The notes under the pieces: generated by a model
What the model was told of the DNA's origin: nothing
Seen by the model: the letters and a program-made list of their open reading frames with translations, nothing else
Databases searched by the model: none
Shown here: positions 46,801 through 52,340 of the stretch, in pieces
Layout of the letters: every line of letters starts with the position of its first letter
Position numbering within the stretch: the first letter of the stretch is position 1
Translations under genes and position numbers: made by a program
Assembly (NCBI GenBank): GCA_034440575.1
Contig: JAOTOL010001661.1
Span: forward strand, 186,001 to 250,000
From: Imbricaverruca yamaguchii
Taxonomy: Eukaryota > Arthropoda > Thecostraca > Neoverrucidae
Reading direction: 5' to 3'
DNA length: 64,000 nt

Positions 46801-49800
46801 ATTGTCGCTAATTCGGCCATGTTTTACAAGATTGGTGCAGGCTTGTGCTCCCGTTGGATCGAACTTGCTTCAGTGACAAGGGAGCACCGTGCGCTAAACT
46901 CATCCTTATGTTGCCACTGGGTGATAAACGGGTAAGAAGGAAAAAATGCCTCCGTAATTGTATCATATGACCAGCTCATGCGGTATATTTATATAATTTG
47001 ATAAGCTGATCGTTGTTTTTATGCCGGTAAAATGTTGCCAAATTAATTCGGTCTCCATCTCATTTTGCTTTCGGAACGTTTTCATCCGTCTAATTCACTG
47101 TTATCGTGATGTTGGGGAGGACATGGTCGGGTCCTGCGCACACGTTCGTAAACAGCCGAACACAGCCGAGCCAGTTCTCGACCGCATCTCTTCACGGCAA
47201 CGGCCGCGTGGTTTTCACTTCACGCTTGCCCCTGGGACACGGCGCACGGCCCAATGTCAACACGCCACAGCCGAACCGTGGACAGACACGCCTTCCGACA
47301 CGACACCACGCTGGGCTCAGTTTGGCGACCGTCTTGGCTGTCTGCCTGGCGCAGTTGACTGCTGGGCTTGTGGTGGCTGGGCCACTGCTGCTTGCTGTGT
47401 GGCTAAGTCATCTGAGCGACGTAACCGTCCGTGTTCCAACCGCTTTCAGGTAGTTCTGCGCGTGATCGAGAGCCCGGTAGCGGGTGTGATCGGAGACGTG
47501 GTGGTGTCGCGTATTCCGCTGGCATGTTAACGCGATATTTTGAGCAGGGCCCGCTGCCCCGCGCACATCGATAGTGGCCGTTGTGTGTGGCGCGTGCGCA
47601 CCACACTCCCGGTCGAAGTTGGTTGGCAGATATGTCGCAGAGAATTGTCCTGCTCTCGCTGTTCTCTGTCGATAGCGTTCTCCGACTCGATAGCGTACCT
47701 CGAGTTCTCCCTGTATGCTGTAGCAACGGAGCATAGATGTTTGGGGGGACATAATAGCGGCATGTGGAAGAACGGCCGACAAAGAATGTCATGCGCTTTC
47801 TGCGTGCATTATGCTACTCTAAGAAAGAGCATAACTTAGGTTGAACTGGTCAATTGCTGTTTCCATAGTGACGAAAAACTAGCTGGGAAATTCGGTAGGT
47901 GAATTTCAAGCAGGGTATGCACAATGTTTGTCAGCTGCGCGCCAACGTGCGGGAATGCCAAGTCGTGCCTCGGTGTGCCTAGTCTGGTCTGGGTGTGCCT
48001 GCCGAGGACGATGGCGCCTGCGAGCGGACGGGACTGGCTGTCGTTCGGGGGAGCATGAGCACCCAGGGCTCGTGTTGGCTGTCGTTCGGGGGAGCATGAG
48101 CATTTATGGCTCGTGTTTGATGTTGTTGGGAAGGAGCATGAGCACTGAGTGCTCGTGTTTGATGTCGTTGGGATGAAGCATGAGTACTGAGGGCTCGTGT
48201 TGGATGTTGTTCAGGGGAGCATGAGCACTGAGTGCTCGTGTTGGATGTTGTTCGGGGGAGCATGAGCACTGGTGCTCGTGTTGGATGTGATGGAGCATAG
48301 AAGGCTCGTGTTGGATGTCGTTCGGGGGCACATGAGCACTGAGGGCTCGTGTTGGATGTCGTTCGTGGGCACATGAGCACTGAGGGCTCGTGTTGGATGT
48401 CGTTCGGGGGCGCATGAGCACTGAGTGCTCGTGTTGGATGTTGTTGGGATGGAGCATGAGTACTGAGGGCTCGTGTTGGATGTCGTTCGGGGGCGCATGA
48501 GCACTGAGTGCTCGTGTTTGATGTCGTTCGGATGGAGCATGAGTACTGAGGGCTCGTGTTGGATGTTGTTCAGGGGAGCATGAGCACTGAGTGCTCGTGT
48601 TGGATGTCGTTGGGATGAAGCATGAGTACTGAGGGCTCGTGCTGGATGTCGTTGGGATGGAGCATGAGCACTTAGGGCTCGTGTTGGATGTCGTTCGGGG
48701 GCACATGAGCACTGAGGGCTCGTGTTGGATGTCGTTCGTGGGCACATGAGCACTGAGGGCTCGTGTTGGATGTCGTTCGGGGGCGCATGAGCACTGAGTG
48801 CTCGTGTTGGATGTTGTTGGGATGGAGCATGAGTACTGAGGGCTCGTGTTGGATGTCGTTCGGGGGCACATGAGCACTGAGGGCTCGTGTTGGATGTCGT
48901 TCGATGACTCGTGTTGAACGTGCCGCCCGAGCACCATGCTAAACACGGAGAACACGATCCGTGATGAATTGTTGCGTGGCAATCTTAGCTGGAGGTTGTC
49001 CCTTGTTTGCATATCGTTAATTCGTGTCTCCCGGTGGTCACTGGCAAATCGGCCTAACACGCCGTGGTGCTGTTGTGCCCAGTTGGCAGCTTGCGCGCCG
49101 TCCGGTAGTGCCCATCTCACTGCCCATCTCACTGCAGTTGTAGCTCGCAGAGAAGCATGCGTCTAACAGGCGACAACAGCCCAGTGTAGTCCGGCTCGCA
49201 TGTTTGTACTCGCGCAACAGCTGGCTGCTCTTGGGCGTGGCTCGCCATCCAGCGAGCCGCCCGGATAACTTTAAGGTAGCTAGGCTGAATGCAGCTAGCA
49301 TTAAACAACTGTGCGTGACTTGTTTCGCAGCTACATGTATTAATACGCCGCGGATGTCGACTGTCGTATCCCGTCCCTCCCCTGATGCTTTCGTCAGCAA
49401 TATCACAACTTGAAACCGGTAACGTCAGTACCATTCTGAGCTTTGCTTTGGTGAGGCGATGGCGGGCGATAACGGGCGGGCCTGCCCAGTGGCCCGGCGA
49501 CATTGTGCTGGGACACACGTGTGGGTTGGCTGCCGACACAAGTTGGCCGTGGCGGGGCGCGTGACGCCACATACACGTGTCGTGAGTGATGGTGCCGGAC
49601 CCCGGAACCTCCCCGCGCCCGTCCGTCGGTCTGACCTGTCGGCTGTCGGCTGTTGCAGCCGAGAGACGTGCCCAGCTCAACAAAAGTCGATCGCGGAGTG
49701 GTCTGGCGGCATCGCCAGGTAGCCGGGAGCTCGTCAGAGGGTAAGTGGCCGGTGTGGTCAGTAATGGCGGTGCGATAGGCCACCGGGGATTCCGGCCGGC

Positions 49801-51496
49801 GCAACCCAGCCACAGCGAGGCTGTTGGAGGGGGTGGGGTCACTTAAGGTCAGCAAACCCAACTTACGGCGATGGTAGCCGTTGTGTTAGACACCTGCCAC
49901 GGATGGCCAGTATGTATGTCCGTATGCGTGTGCTGTGTGTGTGTGTGTGTGCGTGTGCGTGTAAGTAAGTAAATGTATGACCGCGGTGCATATCATATTC
50001 GGGCGGGACATCCACGCGAGATAGATGAGCGGGGCGGAAAATCACCAGCTGCACGCCACAAGCTGAGTTTTGCTCACCGAAGCAATGATGACTACGCTCG
50101 ATCACCGCGCATGACTGAACAACAGACTTCCTGAATGCTTTCGGCGGGTTCGGTGCATCTCATACTGCCCCCTGTGCAGCAGTGTCAGTCAGGGTTAGTC
50201 ATTCATATTTTGTATTTTGATTTACACGTAGATTTGCAAAATATGGTCTTCGTCTCGTTTTTTGTGGGGGGGGGCATCACGACATCCTGGGCCCTTTGAA
50301 TTCCTAGTCCTTTCCGTACCTAATTATGGCTTGTGATCTAGATGTAATTAGATTAAGAATAATAATTGATGCATACTAACCCAATAAAGTTACACGGAAC
50401 CTCAGTTGTCTTTAATGTATGTGCAGTGACGTAGTGGAATGAAGGCTCCTGTTGACAGAAGTGTCCCGGGTGACAATAATGATGGACAATAATATTATCG
50501 AGCCTGATGTCAGTGTGTCTCTGGCTGGCTGTCTGCGCAGGGTGTCTGGTCTTCCACAGCAGCGTCGGTGCACATCTTGCCGGTCCGCCTGTGGCGAGGG
50601 TCGGCAGGTCTGTGACCGGGATCATGGGCTATGAGACGTGCACCTGGGGATAGTGGTCAGCAGGTATTTGGGACCGGGTCAGGGGCTCTGAGACGTGCAG
50701 TTGGGGATAGTGGTCAGCAGGTATTTGGGACCGGATCAGGGGCTCTGAGACGTGCACCTGGGGATAGTGGTCAGCAGGTATTTGGGACCGGAGCAGGGGC
50801 TCTGATACGTGCAGCCGGGGGCAGTAGTCAGCAGGTATTCGGGACCGGATCAGGGGCTCTGATACGTGCACCTGGGGATAGTGGTCAGCAGGTATTTGGG
50901 ACCGGATCAGGGGCTCTGATACGTGCACCTGGGGATAGTGGTCAGCAGGTATTTGGGACCGGATCAGGGGCTCTGATACGTGCAGCTGGGGATAGTGGTC
51001 AGCAGGTATTTGGGACCGGATCATGGGCTATGAGACATGCACCTGGGGATAGTGGTCAGCAGGTATTTGGGACCGGATCAGGGGCTACGAGGTAGTCGGC
51101 TGAGACGGGATGTGGTCAGCAGGTATTTTGGACCGGATCAGGGGCTCTGATACGTGCAGCTGGGGATAGTGGTCAGCAGGTATTTGGGACAGGATCAGGG
51201 GCTCTGATACGTGCAGCCGGGGGCAGTAGTCGGCTGTTGTGTGATACCGTGTGCGGCGACCGTGTCAGTGCACGTCTGACGCGGCGACCGTGTCAGTGCA
51301 CGTCTGACGCGGCGACCGTGTCAGTGCACGTCTGACGCGGCGCTCCTCCGACAGGGTCAGCACGGACGAGGAGCGCGATCAGGTGGTGATCGGCGTGCGC
51401 AAGCGGTCCGACGTCGAGTCGCGCGAGCGCGTGCGCGACACGCGCATCGACGACACCAACCGGCTGCTGCAGCGCGTGCTGGAGCTGGACTCATAG
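22478..51496 (+). CDS. dia: Diaphanous-related formin, complete gene, 19 coding exons
   Basis: Nineteen exons join without a phase conflict into about 1104 residues, the usual size of arthropod Dia. Order: short N-terminus (1-50), GTPase-binding region reaching into exon 3 (EKML-DDMNL junction), armadillo-like DID (about 98-380), coiled coil (about 425-475), FH1 with eight poly-Pro runs (about 494-562), FH2 (about 580-985, with N-L-S-I-L-L and G-N-Y-M-N), and DAD (1003-1016, [14 protein letters not shown]) followed by a basic KKKRPPR. Known role of the family: Rho-GTP binding releases DID from DAD; the FH2 dimer then nucleates and elongates actin filaments while FH1 delivers profilin-actin, for example in cytokinesis. 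Coding exons are GC-rich and the introns are loaded with minisatellites and SINEs. Exon borders were set by phase and by match to the human DIAPH1 pattern as remembered. Confidence 0.95.
23590..23915. repeat. Degenerate repeat of CGTTCCAGTARCC words
   Basis: Around a dozen imperfect words of the form GTTCCAGTAGCC or GTTCCGGTAAC, spaced irregularly by 17-30 bp. Confidence 0.6.
24163..24355. repeat. 41-bp minisatellite (GACAGATATGCGTCACACG)
   Basis: About five units, each with GTCACACGACAGATGCG and ACACACTGTCGACAG; the GTCGAC palindrome recurs in each. Confidence 0.93.
24416..24590 (-). mobile_element. tRNA-derived SINE, Phe-like head
   Basis: On the minus strand ATAGCTCAGTGGTTA (A box) and GGGGTTCGATTCCC (B box) form a tRNA-like head, followed by a tail with GCGTCGTAAAATC and CAACCACCACC. 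The same tail motif occurs in the other SINEs here. GAAATTC on both sides is a likely target duplication. Confidence 0.75.
25350..25505 (+). CDS. dia: dia exon 2 (residues 12-63)
   Basis: The acceptor is CATTCCTGCCGCAG at 25336-25349 and the donor ATGCTG/GTCAGT at 25505/25506. It encodes a basic stretch and ends F-E-K-M-L, the start of the conserved GTPase-binding segment continued by D-D-M-N-L of exon 3. The reading frame stays open through the following intron array. Confidence 0.9.
25545..27860 (+). repeat. 2.3-kb G-rich minisatellite (33-39 bp) in dia intron 2
   Basis: About 60 units built from GTGGGTGTTGTGGGATGGCG and AGGTGCTGGTGCTGGAGCA with internal deletions. It begins 40 bp after the exon 2 donor. 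The + (non-template) strand is G-rich with many GGG runs. Very long open frames occur on both strands because of composition, so none is called coding. Confidence 0.96.
28586..28640 (+). mobile_element. Ultra-short retroposon, weaker copy
   Basis: GGGCTGCATGACCGACGCAG and TCGATGCGCCCCTAAACTCC match the body of the other copies. The (AATAACTAAC) tail is missing and no duplication was found. Confidence 0.6.
28884..28940 (+). mobile_element. Ultra-short retroposon, diverged copy
   Basis: GGTCGAAGCGCCCTTAAACT followed by CAACTAACTAACTAA matches the 3' half of the family. The 5' half is diverged. Confidence 0.55.
29164..29265 (+). CDS. dia: dia exon 3 (residues 64-97, GTPase-binding segment)
   Basis: It encodes [10 protein letters not shown] and continues to HFKGSAP, matching the conserved DDMNLNEEK region of Dia formins. 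The acceptor is CTCCTGCGCAG at 29153-29163 and the donor CCG/GTAGGT at 29265/29266. Phase 0 on both sides. Confidence 0.93.
29857..29995 (+). mobile_element. tRNA-derived SINE in dia intron 3
   Basis: A box TGGCTCAGCGAC and B box GGGGTTCGATTCCC, then a tail with GCGTCGTAAA. CAGCTGGAGCG before and CAGCATGGAGCG after look like a diverged target duplication. It lies about 120 bp before the exon 4 acceptor. Confidence 0.72.
30114..30310 (+). CDS. dia: dia exon 4 (residues 98-163, start of DID)
   Basis: The 65 full codons include [11 protein letters not shown] and W-V-Q-E-F-G, the strongly conserved start of the Diaphanous inhibitory domain. The acceptor is GTGTGTTGCAG ending 30113 and the donor CGCGG/GTCAGT at 30310/30311. 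Two nt of a split Gly codon are left and completed by exon 5. Confidence 0.95.
30311..32132 (+). other. dia: dia intron 4
   Basis: Contains a diverged short retroposon near 30475-30525 (TGGTCGAAGCGCCCTAAAGC). The remainder is unrecognised. Confidence 0.45.
32133..32277 (+). CDS. dia: dia exon 5 (residues 163-211, DID)
   Basis: It encodes D-S-K-W-D then C-L-K-S-I-M-N and G-L-K-Q-M-L-E, the DID helix pattern. The acceptor is CCCCACCTGCAG ending 32132 and the donor CCGCAG/GTTAGT at 32277/32278. A 46-bp minisatellite whose units resemble this very junction starts at once in the intron. Confidence 0.94.
32278..32700 (+). repeat. 46-bp minisatellite seeded at exon 5 donor
   Basis: About nine units with CAGGCTAGTGATCCGCCTCT and TCAGCTGCAGGGCCTTCCC. 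The first unit starts at the exon 5 donor, CCGCAG/GTTAGTGATCC; in later units the GT is GC. Confidence 0.93.
32738..32925 (+). mobile_element. tRNA-derived SINE, Val-like head, with 12-bp duplication
   Basis: Body 32750-32913 between perfect 12-bp duplications CAGATCGGTGGT (32738-32749, 32914-32925). The head has AGTCTAGGGGGTAAG (A box), a CTCACAA anticodon-loop-like string and GGGTTCTAGTCT (B box). The tail has CCAATCGGCG, GAGATTGGCGAC and GTCGTAAAACC. Confidence 0.9.
32926..33537 (+). other. dia: dia intron 5, distal part
   Basis: Nothing recognised apart from a T10 run near 33226. Confidence 0.45.
33538..33702 (+). CDS. dia: dia exon 6 (residues 212-266, DID)
   Basis: It encodes [12 protein letters not shown], then G-E-F-N-Q-R-E-R-F and T-N-D-Q-L-R of the DID. 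The acceptor is CACCACCAG ending 33537 and the donor AGG/GTGGGT at 33702/33703. Phase 0 on both sides. Confidence 0.93.
33703..34514 (+). other. dia: dia intron 6
   Basis: AT-rich, with one ultra-short retroposon at 34245. Otherwise unremarkable. Confidence 0.5.
34233..34314 (+). mobile_element. Ultra-short retroposon copy 2
   Basis: A 58-bp body (34245-34302) starts ATATGGGCGCTGTACAACC and ends AATAACTAACCA. Perfect 12-bp duplications ACGTCCCTGAAT flank it (34233-34244, 34303-34314). Confidence 0.9.
34515..34625 (+). CDS. dia: dia exon 7 (residues 267-303, DID)
   Basis: It encodes [10 protein letters not shown] and [11 protein letters not shown], aligning with the conserved LINALI and LDFRVHIR motifs of Dia formins. 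The acceptor is GCCGGGCAG ending 34514 and the donor CTGGAG/GTGAGA at 34625/34626. Phase 0 on both sides. Confidence 0.94.
34997..35232 (+). CDS. dia: dia exon 8 (residues 304-382, end of DID / dimerisation)
   Basis: It encodes [16 protein letters not shown] and L-L-S-I-V-Q-H-M-L, the end of the DID and the start of the dimerisation region. The acceptor is CCCTGCTGCCCAG ending 34996; the donor is GTCAG/GTATGC at 35232/35233, splitting an Arg codon with exon 9. About seven degenerate copies of the last ~20 exon bases plus donor follow in the intron. Confidence 0.93.
35233..35735 (+). repeat. Degenerate repeats of exon 8 end plus donor
   Basis: About seven diverged units of 50-70 bp carrying GACCATAGTGTCAG/GTATGTGGGG or close variants, starting at the real exon 8 donor. 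Some copies keep a usable-looking AG/GTATGT. Confidence 0.88.
35736..36303 (+). other. dia: dia intron 8, distal part
   Basis: Unrecognised; becomes GC-rich toward the exon 9 acceptor. Confidence 0.45.
36304..36937 (+). CDS. dia: dia exon 9 (residues 382-593, coiled coil, FH1, start of FH2)
   Basis: This is the largest exon. It starts Y-F-K-L-I-E-E-C and I-V-L-H-K of the dimerisation domain, runs through a charged coiled coil (about 425-475), then FH1 with eight runs of prolines separated by Gly/Met (about 494-562), and ends R-A-N-W-K-K at the edge of FH2. The acceptor is GCCCCGCCGCAG ending 36303. The donor is GC, not GT: AAAAAG/GCGAGT at 36937/36938. Only this cut gives the phase needed by exon 10 and the conserved spacing between NW and FW. 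Confidence 0.93.
36938..37908 (+). other. dia: dia intron 9 (GC-AG)
   Basis: It starts GCGAGT and ends CATCTCAG. An in-frame stop (TGA 36968-36970) lies ten codons after the donor. The middle is a 46-bp array. Confidence 0.85.
37320..37700. repeat. 46-bp minisatellite (CTGACTGAACTTCCTGCC)
   Basis: About eight pyrimidine-rich units with CCACCCATCATTTTTCCG, more diverged at both ends. Confidence 0.93.
37909..38067 (+). CDS. dia: dia exon 10 (residues 594-646, FH2 lasso/linker)
   Basis: It encodes [12 protein letters not shown] and a charged linker ending S-K-T-K-K. The acceptor is GTCCATCTCAG ending 37908 and the donor AAAAAAG/GTGAGC at 38067/38068. Phase 0 on both sides. The 3' half of the linker is the least conserved part of FH2. 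Confidence 0.92.
38068..38718 (+). other. dia: dia intron 10
   Basis: Contains ultra-short retroposon copy 3 at its start and, at its end, a retroposon-like tail (CTAAAGCCCTAATAACTGAC) that forms the exon 11 acceptor region. No other element was recognised. Confidence 0.6.
38103..38184 (+). mobile_element. Ultra-short retroposon copy 3
   Basis: A 52-bp body (38118-38169) with AAAATGACCATGGCAGTCGA and GCGCCCCTAAACC, tail CATCATCAT in place of AACTAAC. Duplications of 15 bp, CACGATCGCATGACG / CACGATCGCAGGACG, flank it (one mismatch). Confidence 0.82.
38719..38967 (+). CDS. dia: dia exon 11 (residues 647-729, FH2 knob)
   Basis: It encodes [16 protein letters not shown], which holds the FH2 isoleucine known to contact actin (Ile845 in mouse mDia1), and ends S-E-A-E-Q-F-A-I-T. 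The acceptor is CTGACTGACAG ending 38718, in which a retroposon tail supplies the sequence normally occupied by a polypyrimidine tract. The donor is ATCACG/GTGCGT at 38967/38968. Confidence 0.94.
38968..39180 (+). repeat. 36-bp repeats of exon 11 end plus donor
   Basis: About six units with ACTATCACAGTGTGTGTGTC or variants, continuing from the real junction GCTATCACG/GTGCGTGTGTC. The last unit even regains GAGTTCGCTATCACGG of the exon. Confidence 0.88.
39375..39461 (+). CDS. dia: dia exon 12 (residues 730-758, FH2)
   Basis: The 29 codons encode [11 protein letters not shown] and F-K-L-R-F-A-E-M-V, an FH2 helix pair. The acceptor is TTGTTTTGTTTCAG ending 39374 and the donor CCG/GTATGC at 39461/39462. 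Phase 0 on both sides. Confidence 0.94.
39462..39938 (+). other. dia: dia intron 12
   Basis: AT-rich, no recognised element. Confidence 0.5.
39939..40091 (+). CDS. dia: dia exon 13 (residues 759-809, FH2)
   Basis: It encodes [21 protein letters not shown] and G-F-E-I-S-Y-I-S-K, the FH2 signature segment. The acceptor is GGCTTTCCTCAG ending 39938 and the donor TCGAAG/GTAGGT at 40091/40092. Confidence 0.96.
40358..40486 (+). CDS. dia: dia exon 14 (residues 810-852, FH2 post region)
   Basis: It encodes [15 protein letters not shown] and F-A-D-E-I-S-H-V-E, with the Lys of the N-T-K-D motif where family members carry an actin-contacting lysine. The acceptor is TTCACTTGCAG ending 40357 and the donor GCCAAG/GTACAC at 40486/40487. 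Confidence 0.95.
40487..42374 (+). other. dia: dia intron 14
   Basis: Holds a C10 run near 40551, a 1-kb 48-bp array and a SINE at its 3' end. No exon is expected here, since exons 14 and 15 join without a gap in the family pattern. Confidence 0.7.
41025..42025. repeat. 48-bp minisatellite, about 21 copies
   Basis: Units contain CTCCCCTGGCCTCAGTGGG, then either TCTGATATTGCCCGACGG or TCTGGCATTTCCCGACGG, then TAGCCTCCCTC. The two flavours are interspersed. The open frames on both strands follow from a unit length divisible by three. Confidence 0.96.
42175..42375 (+). mobile_element. tRNA-derived SINE whose target duplication spans the exon 15 acceptor
   Basis: The SINE body (about 42191-42359) has the same head and tail as the copy at 32750. 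It is bounded by TGGCGTCCTCCGCAGG (42175-42190) and TGGCGTCCTCGGCAGG (42360-42375), 15 of 16 identical. The second copy is the exon 15 splice acceptor. Confidence 0.9.
42375..42500 (+). CDS. dia: dia exon 15 (residues 853-894, FH2)
   Basis: It encodes [13 protein letters not shown] and [11 protein letters not shown], aligning with the FH2 helix that follows H-V-E-P-A-A-K of exon 14. The acceptor is GGCGTCCTCGGCAG ending 42374. The donor, AGG/GTATCC at 42500/42501, is a poor match. A SINE sits directly upstream, and its target duplication copied the acceptor. Confidence 0.93.
42501..43128 (+). other. dia: dia intron 15
   Basis: No recognised element; the end is purine-rich with a weak acceptor tract. 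Confidence 0.45.
43129..43293 (+). CDS. dia: dia exon 16 (residues 895-949, FH2 end)
   Basis: It encodes M-S-Q-K-M-T-Q-L-F and E-Y-F-V-F-D-K-Q-K, then [10 protein letters not shown], the end of FH2. The acceptor is GAGTGGCGCAG ending 43128, with a weak pyrimidine tract. The donor is TTCCAG/GTGGGT at 43293/43294. Phase 0 on both sides. Confidence 0.95.
43747..43826. repeat. (AT)n microsatellite
   Basis: About 40 uninterrupted TA dinucleotides. Confidence 0.98.
44205..44380 (-). mobile_element. Diverged Val-like SINE
   Basis: Read on the minus strand, TAGAGTGGTCTAGAAGTAG and GGGATCGAGTCCC correspond to the head boxes, and CCAACCGGCTGGGATATTG to the tail of the copies at 32750 and 55920. Strongly diverged. 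Confidence 0.65.
44600..44875. repeat. Long imperfect inverted repeat (arms about 115 bp)
   Basis: The left arm has TTCATGAATTTTATTGTATT and CTCAAAG-like TTCAAAGAAGTCAC (ends 44712). The right arm, inverted, has TTTCATGAATGGCATATTT and CTCAAAGAAGTCAC (from 44772). Arms match for most of their length around a ~45-nt loop. Confidence 0.8.
45740..45983 (+). CDS. dia: dia exon 17 (residues 950-1031, DAD)
   Basis: It encodes a long charged helix rich in [11 protein letters not shown], then the autoregulatory motif [14 protein letters not shown] (residues 1003-1016) and a basic KKKRPPR cluster. The acceptor is CCCGCCACCAG ending 45739 and the donor GGAG/GTGGGT at 45983/45984, phase 1. Confidence 0.95.
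45984..49658 (+). other. dia: dia intron 17
   Basis: GC-rich first half without a recognised feature, a 41-bp array at 48030-48915, then unremarkable sequence. Confidence 0.55.
48030..48915. repeat. 41-bp minisatellite (GAGCATGAGCACTGAG)
   Basis: About 21 units with GGCTCGTGTTGGATGTCGTT and CGGGGGCACATGAGCACTGA. Variants G/T in the GAGGGCTC versus GAGTGCTC core; GAGCACTGAGTGCTC makes a near-palindrome. Confidence 0.95.
49659..49740 (+). CDS. dia: dia exon 18 (residues 1031-1058, Arg/Ser tail)
   Basis: The exon gives [14 protein letters not shown], a basic post-DAD tail. The acceptor is CGGCTGTTGCAG ending 49658 and the donor AGAGG/GTAAGT at 49740/49741. The phase (2 nt in, 2 nt out) fits exons 17 and 19 exactly, which is the main support beside the strong splice sites. 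Confidence 0.85.
50637..51235. repeat. 57-bp minisatellite (GATAGTGGTCAGCAGGTATT)
   Basis: About ten units with GGACCGGATCAGGGGCTCTG and AYACGTGCA. Each holds CAG/GTATTTG, a donor-like string, but no exon with this sequence was found. Confidence 0.95.
51245..51346. repeat. 28-bp repeat, three copies, next to exon 19 acceptor
   Basis: Three near-perfect units of GCGGCGACCGTGTCAGTGCA plus CGTCTGAC. The array ends 9 bp before the acceptor and CTGAC could serve as branch point. Confidence 0.93.
51355..51496 (+). CDS. dia: dia exon 19 (residues 1058-1104 and stop)
   Basis: The acceptor is CTCCTCCGACAG ending 51354. It encodes a charged Arg/Asp-rich C-terminus ending [10 protein letters not shown] and TAG at 51494. 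Phase 1 fits exon 18. This tail is not a family hallmark; the call rests on phase, splice site, codon GC content and position. Three copies of a 28-bp repeat lie immediately before the acceptor. Confidence 0.82.
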
Positions 51497-52340
51497 CCGG
51501 CGGCCGGCCGGGCGCCTCCCGTCCCGCTCTCTCTCTCTCAGGTGACCAGCGTGGTGTGTCGGCTCGGAGCAGCCGCGGTGTAGGCCGGCCTGCTGTGGCT
51601 GGCCTGCTGTGGCTGGCTTGCTGTGGCTGGCCTGCTGTGGCTGGCCTGCTGTGGCTGGCCTGCTGTGGCTGGCCGGCCGTGCCGCCGCCGCGCTGTCGGC
51701 CCGCTGTCGGCCCGCCGCTGACGTTAGGCGGGGTGCTGCGCCGGGCGCGCGCGTGCTGCGGTCGCGTCCCTGCGAGAACGTGCGGCCCATGCAGGATGCC
51801 GCGGCGTGCGCCGCGTGCGCAGCGACGGCGTGCTGCGCACGTGGCGCCACTATTAACGGCAGCTTTTAACGCGTCGAGCGAGGCTCTCGGTGCGTTGATC
51901 CAGTGCTTCGCATGTGGTACCTGATTTTTCCGACTGACGCGACTGTGAGCTCTGCATCTCTCTCTCGCTCTCTCTCTCTCCCCTCGGCGGCGGGTCTGTT
52001 TGCGGGCGTGTGCACGCACTGGCGTGGCCGACCGTGCTGCCGGAACAGCAGGATGTCAGTGGCCAAAGCCTCGTTCAAGATCGGCTCTTGCGCGCGCGCG
52101 CGCGCGACCGTGAGCGGCGTTTGTCCGTCTGGTTGTGATGCGGTGACGTCGGTAGGTAGAATTTTCGAAGCCGTCCAGTTCGCGATCAGGTGATGCTGCG
52201 CTATTGTGCCTCTCCGTACAGGAGCGTCCGAGTCGAGCGGAGAAATGTCATCGGCAGTGCGCAGTTTGAAAGTTTGTGCGTGTTCGGATTTCCGATGCAA
52301 ATGCAAGCTCGCGAGCTCGCAGCCTGCCGCGCGTGTCCCG
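51497..52340 (+). other. dia: Probable dia 3' UTR, GC-rich
   Basis: GC-rich sequence continues after the stop. It has a CT-rich tract and TCTCTCTCTCTCAG at 51528-51541, a near-ideal 3' splice site in the UTR, then a 14-bp array. No AATAAA was found, so the transcript end is unknown. Confidence 0.45.
51585..51680. repeat. 14-bp minisatellite (TGCTGTGGCTGGCC)
   Basis: Six to seven units in the presumed dia 3' UTR. Confidence 0.93.

Larger units (their letters stand above)
49741..51354 (+). other. dia: dia intron 18
   Basis: Holds a (GT)n tract at about 49931-49961, a G10 run near 50265, a 57-bp array and a 28-bp triplet of repeats before the last acceptor. Confidence 0.6.

Noticed and set aside
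48104..49132. 342-codon minus-strand frame
   Set aside because: Made almost wholly of the 41-bp array in intron 17.
51357..52019. 220-codon minus-strand frame
   Set aside because: GC-rich shadow of dia exon 19 and the 14-bp array in the 3' UTR.
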